Below are positions 21,307 through 33,020 of a DNA stretch of 64,000 nt, piece by piece. The notes under the pieces were generated by a model. That model made no database searches. It was given only the letters and a program-made list of their open reading frames with translations, and was not told where the DNA came from. Position 1 is the first letter of the stretch; each line of letters begins with the position of its first letter. This stretch comes from Phragmites australis (lineage: Eukaryota > Streptophyta > Magnoliopsida > Poales > Poaceae): assembly GCF_958298935.1 (NCBI RefSeq), contig NC_084944.1, positions 20,181,679 to 20,245,678 on the forward strand, given 5' to 3'. Made by a program: the position numbers and the translations under genes.

Positions 21307-23400
21307 ATTTGACGAAGAATCACATTCAAAATTTTCTTCAGTATAAGCATGTTACAAGAAAACAGATTTGTTAGGCCCTTTCGAGGTATGGCAAGGAGAG
21401 TGTAAAGGAAATGATATATGCCATATTTAATGTTTGAATTGGTCTATGATATTTCATTACAACTGTTCAAGTTGTCTAGAATGCACCAATGGTACCTATT
21501 TGGAATGAATGTATTTCCTGATCTCTTAGTGCCAAATGAGATAAACCTATTTACGTTGCATCTTTTAATCTTTTGCTTGCTGTGTAGGACATATATAGGA
21601 TAAAGCTTCCAGGGAATGCAACGCTAGGTGAAGGAAAACCATAAAATCAGAACCACACCATAATTTTCACACGAGGTGAAGGTCTCCAGACAATCGACAT
21701 GAGCAGATGCATTACAGCATGGGCCGCATCAAGCCAGGAGGGAAAAGGGTGATGGTGGCAAGATGTGGAGCTGTCGGCAGAACTAAAAAAATTGGGTAAG
21801 ATTTGCTCTTCTTCCTTCACCTCAGGTTTGCCCACTCTCTGAAATTTGATTATGCTGCTGGATTTGTTACTTCTCAATGAAAATTGTTTGATACATTTAT
21901 ATCAATAGGGGAAAAGGAAGAACTTTACTTACTAGATATAATTGATTGTACACATATTGTGATCCAGTGCAATTAGTAAATGGGCAGATCTTCATATACT
22001 TCTGTGCTCAGATCTGCATATTTTTCCTGTCCTCTAATGTTCTAGGTTTTTGTGAGATAGAATCGAATATCTTCAATTTGAATAAAAATCCTACATCTTC
22101 TTCCTTCAGTTTGTTTGACTATTTCTCGGCTAGAGAATTGGATATGTGCTAGAATTGCCTAGGCAATGCTGTGAAAAGAAGTATCCCATGAATATTCTGG
22201 TTGCCATGTAAGTTGTCTTTGGTGTTTGCATTTTTTTTCATTTTCAGATTACCATTTGCAAAAAAGAAGAACGTTGAAGATTATGACTTTCCATTACCAG
22301 TTAATTTCCACAGTTTTTCATTGCCACTTATGTTGTTTGAAACTACCACTTCTCTTTTTAAAAGCAGCATGAGTTGACATTCCACATCATGAGTTATTAG
22401 TTTCAGGGAGATGATATTCCACAGCATGAGTTGTCACATCCAGTTAAGAGGTTTTCACAGAGATCTCCAATCAGATCTGCAACAGCTAGCACAACCAGTA
22501 CAATACTATTTCTTCTCCATATAGGTTGCTGGCCACCACTTGATTCTACTGGTCTGATTTGTTTCGGTTGTATTTTCTTCGTCCTTCTCATGTGATATTC
22601 CCCAGTTCAGAAATTTCAATTGTTTCACTTGTCAGACAATAGTGTTGACCTTATTACTATTTGTCTTCTTCTTTTTGTTATTTACAAAAGTGTGTTACAT
22701 TATTAAACTGATGCAATAGTTGCATCACCCATGATATACTGCTTAACTGACTCCTTGTTTTTGTTTGGCCGTTGCGAATTCAGCTGCTCAGGAGGTATGG
22801 CACCCGGATGCTGATGCACCCTAGACGCACATGAGAGCAGGACTTCTGACAACAACTTCTCAATTCATCTCTTCAGAAATAAAAAATGTTGCTACTTCGG
22901 ATACAATGACATGAAAACTGGTTGTCCTTTTATTTGTTCAGATAGCTTCAGAAACTACTCCACTATTTCTGGTAGTTAGGTTCGTTGCTTCTCCTAACAG
23001 GAAGCAATTTGTTTTTGCCTTTCGGTTTCACAACTTACAAATTGCTGAAAGCATTACGTGGAAATAATAATGCTTGATCGATTCTGCACAGTTACATTGG
23101 TTGTAGCTACCATCTTCATCTCTATTGGGTGATAAAATGAATAGATGCTGCTGGTTTACTCTGTACCTTGCTCCTGAATCCTGATACATCAAGAGTAATA
23201 CTACATACAGTTAATGTTCGTTGAAGCTCTGCTGGTTTCAGCCAAGAACTGAAAATCATGGTTCTATCATTTGTTTGCTGAAGCTCGGCGCAGAACTCAC
23301 CATTTCTTGATATATTTTCAGCAAATGAATGGTACATTATGTTGGAAAAGGTCATGTGGATAGTACACATTTTCATAAGTCAATTTTTTTCTCCTTTTGA
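21307..23400. other. No gene recognised
   Basis: AT-rich sequence with intron-like and UTR-like composition. An acceptor-like TTCAG at about 22785 and later polyadenylation-like AATAAA (22879) would fit the 3' part of a plus-strand noncoding transcript, but nothing is conserved enough to call. Confidence 0.3.
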
Positions 23401-23804
23401 GATGAAGAAGTAGACAGTTAAAATTAAGCAAACATGTTCCTTTCAGCAGTTATTCTAAAAATACAGCTCACTACAACATTACAAATCAAATATTCTGCCA
23501 AACAGTAATACATATTCTATATCACATGTACTGAAAGAAGCAGAGTTTCGAAATTCCGGCTCTGCTTTTCGTCACAGAATTGAAAAACTTTACTGAACTT
23601 CTGGGTATGTACTAAAAGAAGCAGAGTTTCGATTTTAAACTGTTGGGTATGCACAATTGCAGCAACTCTACTGAAAACTGAGTTGCGTTCACTGAGAAAG
23701 AACAAATATATCACATGGTCGATATATCGCAAGCATTACAGCAACTCAACTCTGTCTAAGTGACCTACAGTTGCTACAGAAGCAGAACAATCGGGACAGG
23801 ATGA

Positions 23805-23982
23805 TCACGTGTCAACCATCATCACATCATCGTCGCAGTACCGGCGGACGCCGACGCCTCCGTTGCCGTTGACCCACTCGTAGTAGACGTCAACAGGCTC
23901 CGTGAGAGTGTTGGCTCCAGTGGAGTAGCTCGCCTCGCAGACCCAGCATGACGCCTCGGCGGCCTTTCCCTTGAGATTGATG
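23805..23982 (-). pseudogene. Last exon of a transcription elongation factor 1 (ELF1/ELOF1-like) gene
   Basis: After an acceptor-like TTGTTGCAG, the minus strand reads INLKGKAAEASCWVCEASYS, then TGANTLTEPVDVYYEWVN and a tail with RRYCDDDV, ending in TGA at 23807-23805. ELF1 is a small zinc-ribbon protein that travels with RNA polymerase II. The second CxxC pair (CWVC) and the LTEPxDVYxEW signature are clear; the first exon, with the basic N-terminus and the first CxxC, is not found upstream, where a Ulp1-like fragment begins. It is either a truncated gene or a captured host fragment. The 23400-23800 stretch may be its 3' UTR. Confidence 0.7.
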
Positions 23983-24187
23983 CTGCAACAATTGCATCAC
24001 CATGACATGCTGCAACAACCACCAAGAATTCTTTTTTTGATTATTTGGTCTTGCTGTATTCAGAATTGGTATTTCAAATGATGTATTGTGTGTGGCTGGC
24101 ATTGTGAATTGTGATCACGATCTGTTTTTTTTTTTTTGGTTGGATCAGTGTACAAAGCTCTAATTCATAACCCATTAGTTTAAGCCT

Positions 24188-24595
24188 AAAAAAACTTCAA
24201 GAAATACTGGATGTTCATAAGCCAGTGGACTACGATTGTTTCAACATGGCCATACGGATGCTCGCTTGCGACGAGATTCATCTGTTGAGCGATACCCATG
24301 TTTACTATATGGACCTACAGTTTTGTGTAAGTCTTACATTCACATATTAACTTTTTGGTTCATGTTTCTAAACTTTCTATTTATTGTCCCAAACGGTCTC
24401 TGATTTCTATCAATTGCCATCGTTCCATGAAAATCTTGACATTCAATGCTTGGCGAAAACATTTGATAGCTGTCGTGGGATAGACTACCATATCTCTAAG
24501 TGCAAGTTGGTAAGATTGTATCGCTTGTCAGTGTCGTTGTTTACGCTTTCCTAACGCCTACCTTGTGTAGATTCTATTGCCACATGCTCTCCTCG
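24188..24595 (+). pseudogene. Ulp1-like protease gene fragment of a different family
   Basis: Three short exons with canonical donors: KLQEILDVHKPVDYDCFNM to YYMDLQFC (24188-24326, GTAAGT); SDFYQLPSFHENLDIQCL to DYHISKCKL (about 24402-24509, GTAAGA); and ILLPHALLG (24571-24595, after TGTAG). This is the N-terminal half of a plant Ulp1/C48-like domain. It is distinct from the Ulp1 domain downstream at 27000-28150. The remainder is missing. Confidence 0.6.
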
Positions 24596-24639
24596 GTAAC
24601 TACATTTTGTAATTCAATACTTCATGTAATTAGAATTTC

Positions 24640-26640
24640 ATGTTTTTAGAATTTTTATGTGGGAATGGCACATCAAAAATCCAACAGTTGGCACGGCCCC
24701 GCCCCATCGCCCCTCCAATACAAGGCCCCTCCTCAGATTCGGGTCCAGCCTCGGTACAAGATGAACCTGCAAACATGGAGGTGGATCAGATGGGAGGTGG
24801 TAGCCCGAGTGTGTACCTCAACATGGATCAACACTTAAGGTTGAGACATCCGCTGATGCTGCGCAGGGCACGGCCGAAGATGATGCTCCGGATGGTGAGA
24901 TCAATCATGATGTCGATGCTCTGGATGGTGAGACATTCGGAGAAGAGAGGAGTGGACGAGGTCCCAGTAGAATGCCCGAGGGACGTTTTGTCATCACAGA
25001 GGTCAATTTAGTCGGAGAGCCCACAAGACCTAAAGTTATTCTGGGGCCGTTCAAGACAGCAATCGGGTGTCACGTGAGGGACCATGTTGCAGTCACCTAT
25101 AGAAGTTAGAGAGGCAGACCAGATAACAAGTGGGTGGTTCCCAATAACATCAAGGATTTGATGTGGGGCAAGTTGGCGGTAAAGTTTGAATACCCTGAAG
25201 GATGCAACATGGCCATAGCGAAGAGTTGTGCCATATCAACAATGGGCACCGTGTTCAGGACTTTCAAGGATAAGCTGTGGAGAGATTATTACTTGAAGGG
25301 TCAGACACCGCAATGGGAGGATTATCCGACGGTGGAACTATTTTGGAAGGATTTCATAGAGTACAAGCTGTCAGAGGAAGAACAACAGCTAAGTGAGGCA
25401 AACAAGGCAAACTCCCACAAGAACTTATACCCTCACAGAACTAGCTCACGTGGGTACGTGAGGAAATACGACAAGTGCGAAGAGATGGGAGAACAAGTAA
25501 CCTGCGGTGGTGCCACAACTCTGACGGCTAACTGGATTGAACAAGCAAAGCACTATCTGTACGCGAGAGGGATGACTTTGTCGGCAGAGGGCAACCTAAT
25601 CTTCAAACGCGACAAAGAACAGGAAGTGACTCAAAAAATTGCAGATGCTCACGGTTAGTCTTCCCAAGGCTCTTTTAGGCCAGAAAGGGAGAAAGACCAG
25701 CTAACCTTGGCACCGAGAACCAATGAGCACCTAGGTCGCACCAGAGGCAAGGGTGTGGTGCCTTGGAAAGAGGGATTCCCAAAAGACGCCAAAAGTTATA
25801 GGAGTTGGAAGAGAAGCAGAGAAATATTGGCAGAGGTGTTGGCTTTAGTACGATAAGAACTTGTACAAGAGAGACTGATGATAGACGCCAAAATCAAAGA
25901 AGCACTTCAGCAAGGAAATAGACAGCAGCAAGCCCAAGATAATGTTTTGAGCGCTGGTGGTTGTCAGAGCAGCTGCGCATCCACAGGGTTTGAAGAAGAA
26001 GACTTGACCCGTTACCCTATGGATGACATCAAAGAAAGCAAAGTGTGGAAGCTTGTCGTGCGCACCTTGAATATTACCACCACGGTGGCTATGGGGCAGG
26101 TTGACCAATGCGTGGAAGGGGCTCTCTTCAACGATCTCCCGATACCATGGGGATACGTCAAGGTCCACGTGGACTCTGTACGAAGGCCGTACCGTAAGAT
26201 TACATGGATTACCCCGGAGAGACTGGTTCCACGAGGCTCGGATCAAACGTAGGTGGTTTTGCTCTGTGGCACAAGAGCTACATAGTGTTTGAAGAAGAGA
26301 CAAATGAGTCATCTGATACGGAGTCGGACTAACCAAGAGCCTTCTCACTACCCAGAAGATCTCCAACTCCTCCACGGTCACCGTCACCACCACCGTCACC
26401 AAGAAGATCTCCAACTCCTTCCTCACGGAAGTCGCCACCACTACCACCAAGAGAGCCAACTCCTCCCCCTCCGAAGTCGCCACCACTGCCACCAAGAGAG
26501 CCAACTCCTCCCCCTCTAAAGTCAACAACACGTGCACAATCTAAGAATTTGAGTTCATCTCAGAAATTGACTTCATCCCAGAAGCAAAGCCTACCTAAGA
26601 AGGTGGCAGCACCAGAATAGTTGCCTTATGAACAAATTGA
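24640..26640 (+). pseudogene. CACTA-2 second ORF, N-terminal part: PTTA-like plus DUF8039-like
   Basis: It is colinear with the CACTA-1 copy. The order is QDEPANMEVDQ and GGSPSVYLNMDQ, a frameshift near 24838, PEGRFVITEV, LGPFKTAIGCHVRDHV with a TAG at 25108, then the long open part VVPNNIKDLMWGKL to KNLYPHRTSSRGYVRKYDK (25131-25470) and TANWIEQAKHYLYARGM. Downstream are GRTRGKGVVPWKEGFP (25735-25785), SCASTGFEEEDLTRYPM and DLPIPWGYVKVHVD (25970-26175), the DUF8039-like part. A Pro-rich run of 'SPPLPPREPTPPP' type (26340-26520) is followed by helical sequence. Multiple nonsense codons mark it as a relic. Confidence 0.75.
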
Positions 26641-28150
26641 AGAGGAAACCAGAGCGATAGTGGATGCCAGTGTCAAGAAATTCTTGTAAAAGCCAGAGCC
26701 TGAGAAGAAAATACCAATCCATGCAGAAACGCAGGAGTTTTTCTTGAAGATGGCCACACCTGTTGAGCCTAACCGTAAATCAAACTACGTGTGCATCAAT
26801 AGCAAGAAATACTTGAATGAGTCTATGATCGAACAGATACCACAAGAATAAAATTTAGAAAGATTTCTTGAAGAATCCAAATGACAAGAGAGTAACTTCT
26901 AGACGAGTCCTTGGCACCAAAAGCAACTGAGAGATGGAAATTTAAGTTGGGCAAACTGTTGGTCGTGCTAGACGTGTGGAACAACCTAACATTTCAACTT
27001 CAGAAATTCCATGGTACATGAAGGAGTTGAGGGAGGGTAGACAAATGTTCGAGGCTAGATACAAGCATCGAGATTTCCTCCACGGGGATGGCACCATTTT
27101 TATATTATTCGAGGAAATGTATTGAGTGTACCAGCAAGGTGCCCTCGGCGTGTCTATATGAGTTGCTGGACATTGTAAGTGCCATATACGTATAATTCAT
27201 AATATATATTTTTGTAATATTAGATTGAATATCTTAACTTATTTCTTGTATAAAATGGAGGTACACAAATGCATGACAGACGACATCCACCATGTGGGAT
27301 TCATCGACCCACATAAAGTAAGCCCGACAATGATCCAAGCCAAACTAAAAGAAACCGAGGACTATGTATTGGAGTGTATTCTGGAGCTACAATTGAAGAA
27401 ATACATACTTTTACTCTACCACTTTGGGTATGTGTTTCCCTCCATGAATGTTCTACTCTTTTTGAGCAATACAACATTAGAAATTAGGACCAACTAACCT
27501 ATGGTGACCTATGTGCAGTTATCACTGGATCCTCCTCATCATCCAGCCAGATATTAGTAAGATCGTTGTCTTTGACTCACAAAATAATTCAAAAGAAACC
27601 TATCAACTGGTCATTGACTTGCTACAAAGGTAAACTCGATCATTTTGTTATTGCTCTTGTAATCTTTGATTTGATTGAATCTAAGTCTACTTACGGTAAT
27701 AATCACACACATGCAGAGTGTACACATGATACATCAAGAAGAGTGTTAGACACCGGCCATATGCAAAAGAATGGATAGTTCAACACGACTTTTCTTGTAG
27801 GAAGCAGGGCCCGGGCAACAATTTATGTGCTTTTTATGTAATGGAATTCATGCACGGATTCACCAGAGATGCGTCGCTCCAGGTTGCCGATGCTGAGGTA
27901 GGCGGCATGCATATTGACATGTTCATAAGGATTGATTTCTTTAATTCTTGAAACTGCAGCTCCTCAAGCTGGTCACAGATCGATTCTTGCCTATTGAAAT
28001 CAACGCACTTAAAGAACAACTTGTCGGGTTCATCAATGACCAAGTCATCAGTCCAATTAGTGAGTACCATGAAATTGGCTAGCCAATCTCATTACCTTCA
28101 TCTAACAAGAAAAGGCAGAGTTCAGACCCTTCGATTAACAAGAATTCTTA
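26641..28150 (+). pseudogene. CACTA-2 second ORF, C-terminal part: Ulp1-like protease domain with intact-looking triad
   Basis: The segment MFEARYKHRDFLHGDGT (about 27040) is followed by exons KCMTDDIHHVGFIDPHKV to YILLLYHFG (27250-27427, donor GTATGT), HWILLIIQPDISKIVVFDS (27521-27573), QGPGNNLCAFYVMEFMHG (27798-27855) and PIEINALKEQLVGF (27991-28032), the C-terminal end. The His of HWILLI, the Asp of VVFDS and the Cys of NLCAFYV are all present, unlike in CACTA-1. Stops upstream (for example near 27123) still make the gene as a whole defective. The Ulp1 domain belongs to the same composite protein as PTTA. Confidence 0.7.
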
Positions 28151-28324
28151 AACTTCTTATCCTTGTTGTAATGAAACTTGACATGTATGTGGTATATATA
28201 TATACTGTGATGAGACTTGATGTTTTATAACTTAAATTTATATGTGCTTGTGTATATATTTTGTGATGAAACTTGACGTCTCGTGAATTAAATTTATATG
28301 TGCGTGTCTATAAATATGACGTAC

Positions 28325-28671
28325 ACTATTGGCGACAATGTCCAAAATTTGAAAATAGGCATGCTATTGGCGGCAACCGCCAAAATTTGAAATTGACGGG
28401 AAACAAATATCACTGCCGGTTGGTAAAACCAACTGGCAGTGATATTCCACGCTATTGGCGGTAACCGCTAAAATATGAAATATGAAATTGGCGGGAAACA
28501 CCTATCACTACCGGTTGGAGTGATAGGTGAACTATCACTGCCGGTTGGAGCCACAAACCAGTAGTGATAGGGAGTTTCAGTGACTATCAGTGCCGAGTAA
28601 TCAGTGGCGGTTCAATACTCGTCACTGATGGCAATTTTGAACCGTCACTGATGGCATGTTCTGTAGTAGTG
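28325..28671. repeat. CACTA-2 3' subterminal repeats and terminus
   Basis: Units GGCGGCAACCGCCAAAATTT (two forms) and TATCACTGCCGGTTGG repeat in both orientations, and the block ends TGTTCTGTAGTAGTG at 28671. The terminus matches CACTA-1 at 14 of 15 bases. No left terminus is recognised for this copy. Confidence 0.85.
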
Positions 28672-29202
28672 TGGGTTGGTCAGTGGGATTGGTGGGTAAC
28701 AGTAGGTTGCTGTGATTTAGGTCAGTCTTGGTAGGTCTCACCTAGTAATTAGGGTTTGCTTTGAAACTATGTTACAACTCAAGTGGCATTTATGCAAATA
28801 AACCCCTGGTAGCTTTTCTTGCCTTGGCCCACATGTCATATTCTATTACACTTGTTGAGTACTCCATGTACTCACGCATGCTCTCTCCCATTTGACATTG
28901 TTGCTCAGAAGGTCAGGACTTCGTGGAGATTCTAGACAATGGAGCGGAGTTCTAGGCATGCGCTTCACCTGGTCGACGCCTGTGTGGTTGTTGGGTGCTA
29001 GGGCTTCTATTTCCACTGCTATGTTATGATTGTTGTGATGTAATCTTCTTTTAGACCTTTGGGGTCCTTTTGTAAGACTATTTAACATTATGTAATAAAG
29101 GTACGACTATGATGTTCCACTGATGAAGTCCTTTATGTATGTAACTTGATCCTGAGCACACATAAAGCTACATTCGGTTTGGCAATAAAACTGGGTGTGA
29201 CA
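28672..29202 (+). repeat. Ty3/gypsy LTR, 3' part
   Basis: The stretch contains the phrase GAGTACTCCATGTACTCAC (about 28858), AATAAAGG-type polyadenylation sequence near 29095, and ends AAACTGGGTGTGACA at 29202, the expected end of a grass gypsy LTR. It begins exactly at the CACTA-2 terminus, so it is probably the remainder of the LTR that starts at 10987, split by the insertion. Confidence 0.5.
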
Positions 29203-29474
29203 TGTAGTGTCTTTATGCAATTTCTCTCACTTTGGCAATGTAAACATCAAGAAGGGCAAAAGAACAAATTTCTCTCATTTAGTTGCTCAAAAGCACTAAA
29301 ATGCAATGCATGAAAATACAAGTCTAAAGAGCTTCCATATGTAGATCACAAAGCATTTGCCAATGCTAGAAACATCAAAGAGCTAAAACATGTAATAGAA
29401 GGAGCTCACACTCGCACGGATGCTCACAAAGAGACTAGATCATAAGTACCAAGAGCTAATTCTTGCCATTGCCC
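29203..29474 (-). other. Sequence left of the gypsy insertion, partly LINE-derived
   Basis: The bases next to the insertion continue the LINE reading frame found at 37944 (minus strand ...ILVGNGKN, then TAG). Further left no LINE protein is visible and I cannot assign the sequence. Confidence 0.4.
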
Positions 29475-29479
29475 ACAAG
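29475..29479. repeat. Target-site duplication ACAAG (left copy)
   Basis: ACAAG here is repeated at 37939-37943, directly after the right LTR. It is a perfect 5-bp duplication that fixes both element borders. Confidence 0.9.
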
Positions 29480-32400
29480 TGTCACACCCGGTTTTAACGG
29501 CCAAAACCAAGTGCGGCTTATGTGTGCCCAGGAAGTTTAACACACATAAGGACGTCATAGGTGAAGTAACAAAAGCAATACTTTTACTTAATATCGTCAA
29601 ACTATTACACAAAGTCTTCACCTAAACAACTCAACTAACCAATCTATAACTGTTAAACGACGGCAGCGGAACGAAAGCATCGGCGATCAAGCACTCCACA
29701 GGCACCGACTGGAAGACACGGTCCTAGAATACCAGGTCGTCATCTTGAAAGTCTTGGAAGTCTTCCACTGAGCAGCATGTGTTTTGTGGGAGATAGCAAG
29801 GGTGAGCACATGGAGTACTCATCAAGTGTGGAAAAATAATGATATGCTGGCTTTCAACAAGAATAGGCTAACACATGGTATTTTTGCAAAAATGCAAGTA
29901 AAGAAAACATTTTTGGACTCAAAAGCATTAAACAGTCATTAAGTGAATGCAACACAACAATCCATCATCTAGCATACAAGGTTCCCCACCCTGCATACCA
30001 CAACCGTCTAGTACTCCCTGTACTAAGACCAAGACCACACCATCTAGTACTCCCTGTACCAGAACCAAACCATACCACCATCTAATCATGCGAGGATCCA
30101 AGTCTCTCATATCCGTGAGCACGGCTGTTATAACAGTTTTACACTCTGCAGAGGTTGTACAACTTTCCCACGAGTCATGATTTCATCACCTGCAAGCAGA
30201 TGACTAAAGTCTCCATGTTGCAGTGCCGGCCAAGCACTATACACACGTCAGTGGTGTGTTGCCAGGAGATCACTACGAAGCCTTTACAAAGAATCCTCCC
30301 AGTATGTGTCACCAACACTCCAGGTTTCACCGCTAGGTACTACCACCTAGAAGCCCCCTCTTGTGCCATGTGGTTTCTGAGAATTACCTTCTCTCATCCA
30401 CGCCTCCCCTCTGGCCCACACAACACTGGAAGAACCCTAATTAATTAGCTAAGCCTTCCCATATCAGTCTCGTGTTTGTACGGAGCTTCTCGGGTTGTCG
30501 CTCCACGAACCGGTCCTTACTTAGGTTACTTGAGCAAACACTAAACCAACATCATAACCATGACAACCAACAAAACCACTTTGCTCAAGGTCTAAGGTTC
30601 CATGTTGCTAGACCATTAACCAGTTAACCACTATTGTTGCATATGTTCATTAGTCAAGTATATGACACTTCCCATTATCCCAAAAGCATGGCTAAGCAAT
30701 CTACCCATAAAAGACACCTGACCATAAACCATCTAGGTTCCTTGGGGTGATAAGGGAAAATCTAGGGAAAACCCTGATATAGGTGACTACCCATCATATT
30801 GACAGACATTGCATGCAATTTTGTAAAACAAAACATTTAAAACATAGGTTCAATATGATCAAGGACACTTGCCTTCTCCTTTCTGCTGCTCAGTGTATTC
30901 TTGCTCCTGGTCTTGATATTCTTCAAACTGATCCGGGGCGTTGACGACTAATCGCACAAGAACCAGCAAAGCATAAAAACAAAACATACTAAGAACAGAG
31001 CACAAACCAGAGAAATAATAAGACAAAACCTATCTAGAAAGATAGAGCTCGAAGAAACGAATCTATCGGCGCAAGAATCGCTTAAATCAGAGCTACGACG
31101 GAAAAGATATGCTAAAAACAAGATTAGGGTTTATTTAAATTAAGAAAAAGACTTAATTGTAATTATGGAAAAGTATAGGGACCTTTTTGTAAAAACAGAG
31201 GGACCTATGTGTAATTATGAAAAAGTTCAGGGACTAAACTATAAAAAGATAGGGCTTTTAGGTAATTACAGATAAGTTCAAGGGTCTTTCTGCAAAATTA
31301 CCATTTAAAGGAATTATCTGGAATTTTTGGAATTATCTTTGTACTGGAAAAGATGAATTGCTGACTAGATAGATGACTGGGCATATAGGCTGATGTGGCG
31401 CACATGTGGCACTGATGTGGTAGGGTGACGTAGCTAAGGTGGTGACTGTGTTTAAAGAGGCGACACGTGGCAACCTGCTACTGGCTACTGAAGAGGTATA
31501 TGTGCGATCTAATCTCAGCCGTTCGGACTAGATCAGACGGCTCAGGATGGATCGGGCGGCTGAGAGGATGAACACGGCTGAGCCGAGGGGATCACGGCGG
31601 CGATCTCGTCGGAGATCGGCGCAGACCTCGTCGCGGTGGTGTCGGTCCTCGACGGCGAGCGGCGTAACACGGTGTGGCGGCCATAGGGAGCTCGTTTTAG
31701 GGCTTACCGGGGTTGGAACGGCACGGGAACTGGCCGGCGTCGACGAAGGCGTCGGGGAAGCTCGGGGTGTCGTCGAGGTGTGGTCTCCGGCGGCGGAAAG
31801 GTGATGACGAGCGGCATGGGAGACTCTACGCAAGCACGCGGTCACAACGGCGCTCTCAAAAGCGGCGGAGAGGCGGCGGCAACGGCGGACGGCGAGCTCG
31901 GCCGAGAGCAATGGCGGGCGGCGGCACAGCTCGGCGATTCGGCGAAAAAGGGCACGGGAGGCAACAACTTCTGGCGAGATGGGACGGAGGGGTGTCGGGC
32001 GCTATTTATAGGTGGAGATCCAAGGAGTCCGGGGCGTGAATGACAAGGAAAAAGGCGGCGGCGCTGCGGTCTCGTGCTCGGCTAGGACTCCGTCCGGAGG
32101 TAGGAGATGGTCCTGACCCGCGGGACCCACATGGCAGTTACTCGGGCGAAGGCGGCATGGCAGAAGGTGTCTTCAGCGGCGGGCGCGGGCGCGAGCGGTT
32201 GGCTGGGCCAGCTCGGGCGTGGCCCAGGCGGGAAGGGAAAGAGGGAAGCGGGCCGGCGCGGGAAGATGGGCCAGAGAGAGAAGGGAGAGGGGATTGGGTC
32301 GGGGCAAGCGGGCCGAGGCATGCTGGTTGGACTGGGCCGAAGGGGGTGAGAGGGAAAGAAGGGAGGCCTGGGAGGGAGTTCTAATTTTTTTCTTTTCTTT

Positions 32401-32658
32401 TTATTTTTTTATTCCAATTCTATTTTCTATTCTTTTCTAAACATTGTAAATCTATTCTCAAGCAAACAAATTCAAATAAGTCAACCAAAAACTTAAATGC
32501 CTAACTCCAGCATGAATGCATTCAAACAAATAATACTCCTAATTCAAATTTGAATTTGAATTTAGAAATTAGGTTTTATCTTATGCTATTTGTTTAAACT
32601 CAAATTAAATCTAGGAAATTTTTAGAGAATTGCAAAATTTGAAAATCAGGGTGTTACA
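29480..32658 (-). repeat. 3' LTR of the gag-only element
   Basis: It runs from TGTCACACCCGG to GGTGTTACA on the plus strand. A minus-strand TATA box (CTATAAATAG, about 32002-32011) marks the promoter. The GC-rich middle (31540-32360) creates many spurious frames. Confidence 0.95.
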
Positions 32659-32695
32659 AATCTACCCCCCTTAAAAGAATCTTGCCCTCGAGATT
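32659..32695 (-). promoter_or_regulatory. Polypurine tract of the gag-only element
   Basis: On the minus strand, TTTTAAGGGGGGTAGATT directly precedes the LTR start TGTAACACCC, the expected priming site for plus-strand DNA synthesis. Confidence 0.8.
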
Positions 32696-33020
32696 CGGGC
32701 AGATCGAAAAAGAGACAAGGGAAACTGGTCTTCAAACTATCTTCTTGCTTTCCAAATTGTTTTCTCCTCTGGGTGGCCACTTTCTCTTGACCCTAAATCT
32801 TCGAGGACCCCTGACGGCGAAACCTTGAGAGGAAGATAATCTCCAACTTGAGTGTCACTTCTCTGAGTCTGTTATCCGCATAACTTTTCTGTCTTGGATG
32901 AGCAATTCTTTGATTCTAAAACTATGGAGTTTGTTGGAAAGTCTACCCCCTTATTTTAAGACTCATTCTATGATGCATATACTTTGTAGCTACGAAAGAA
33001 TGCGATGCTCTGGAATCAAA

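Noticed and set aside
31528..32384. Long frames in the left LTR of the gag-only element, repeated in the right LTR at 36870-37785
   Set aside because: They lie in LTR sequence, differ in length between the two LTRs because of small indels and have no conserved motif.
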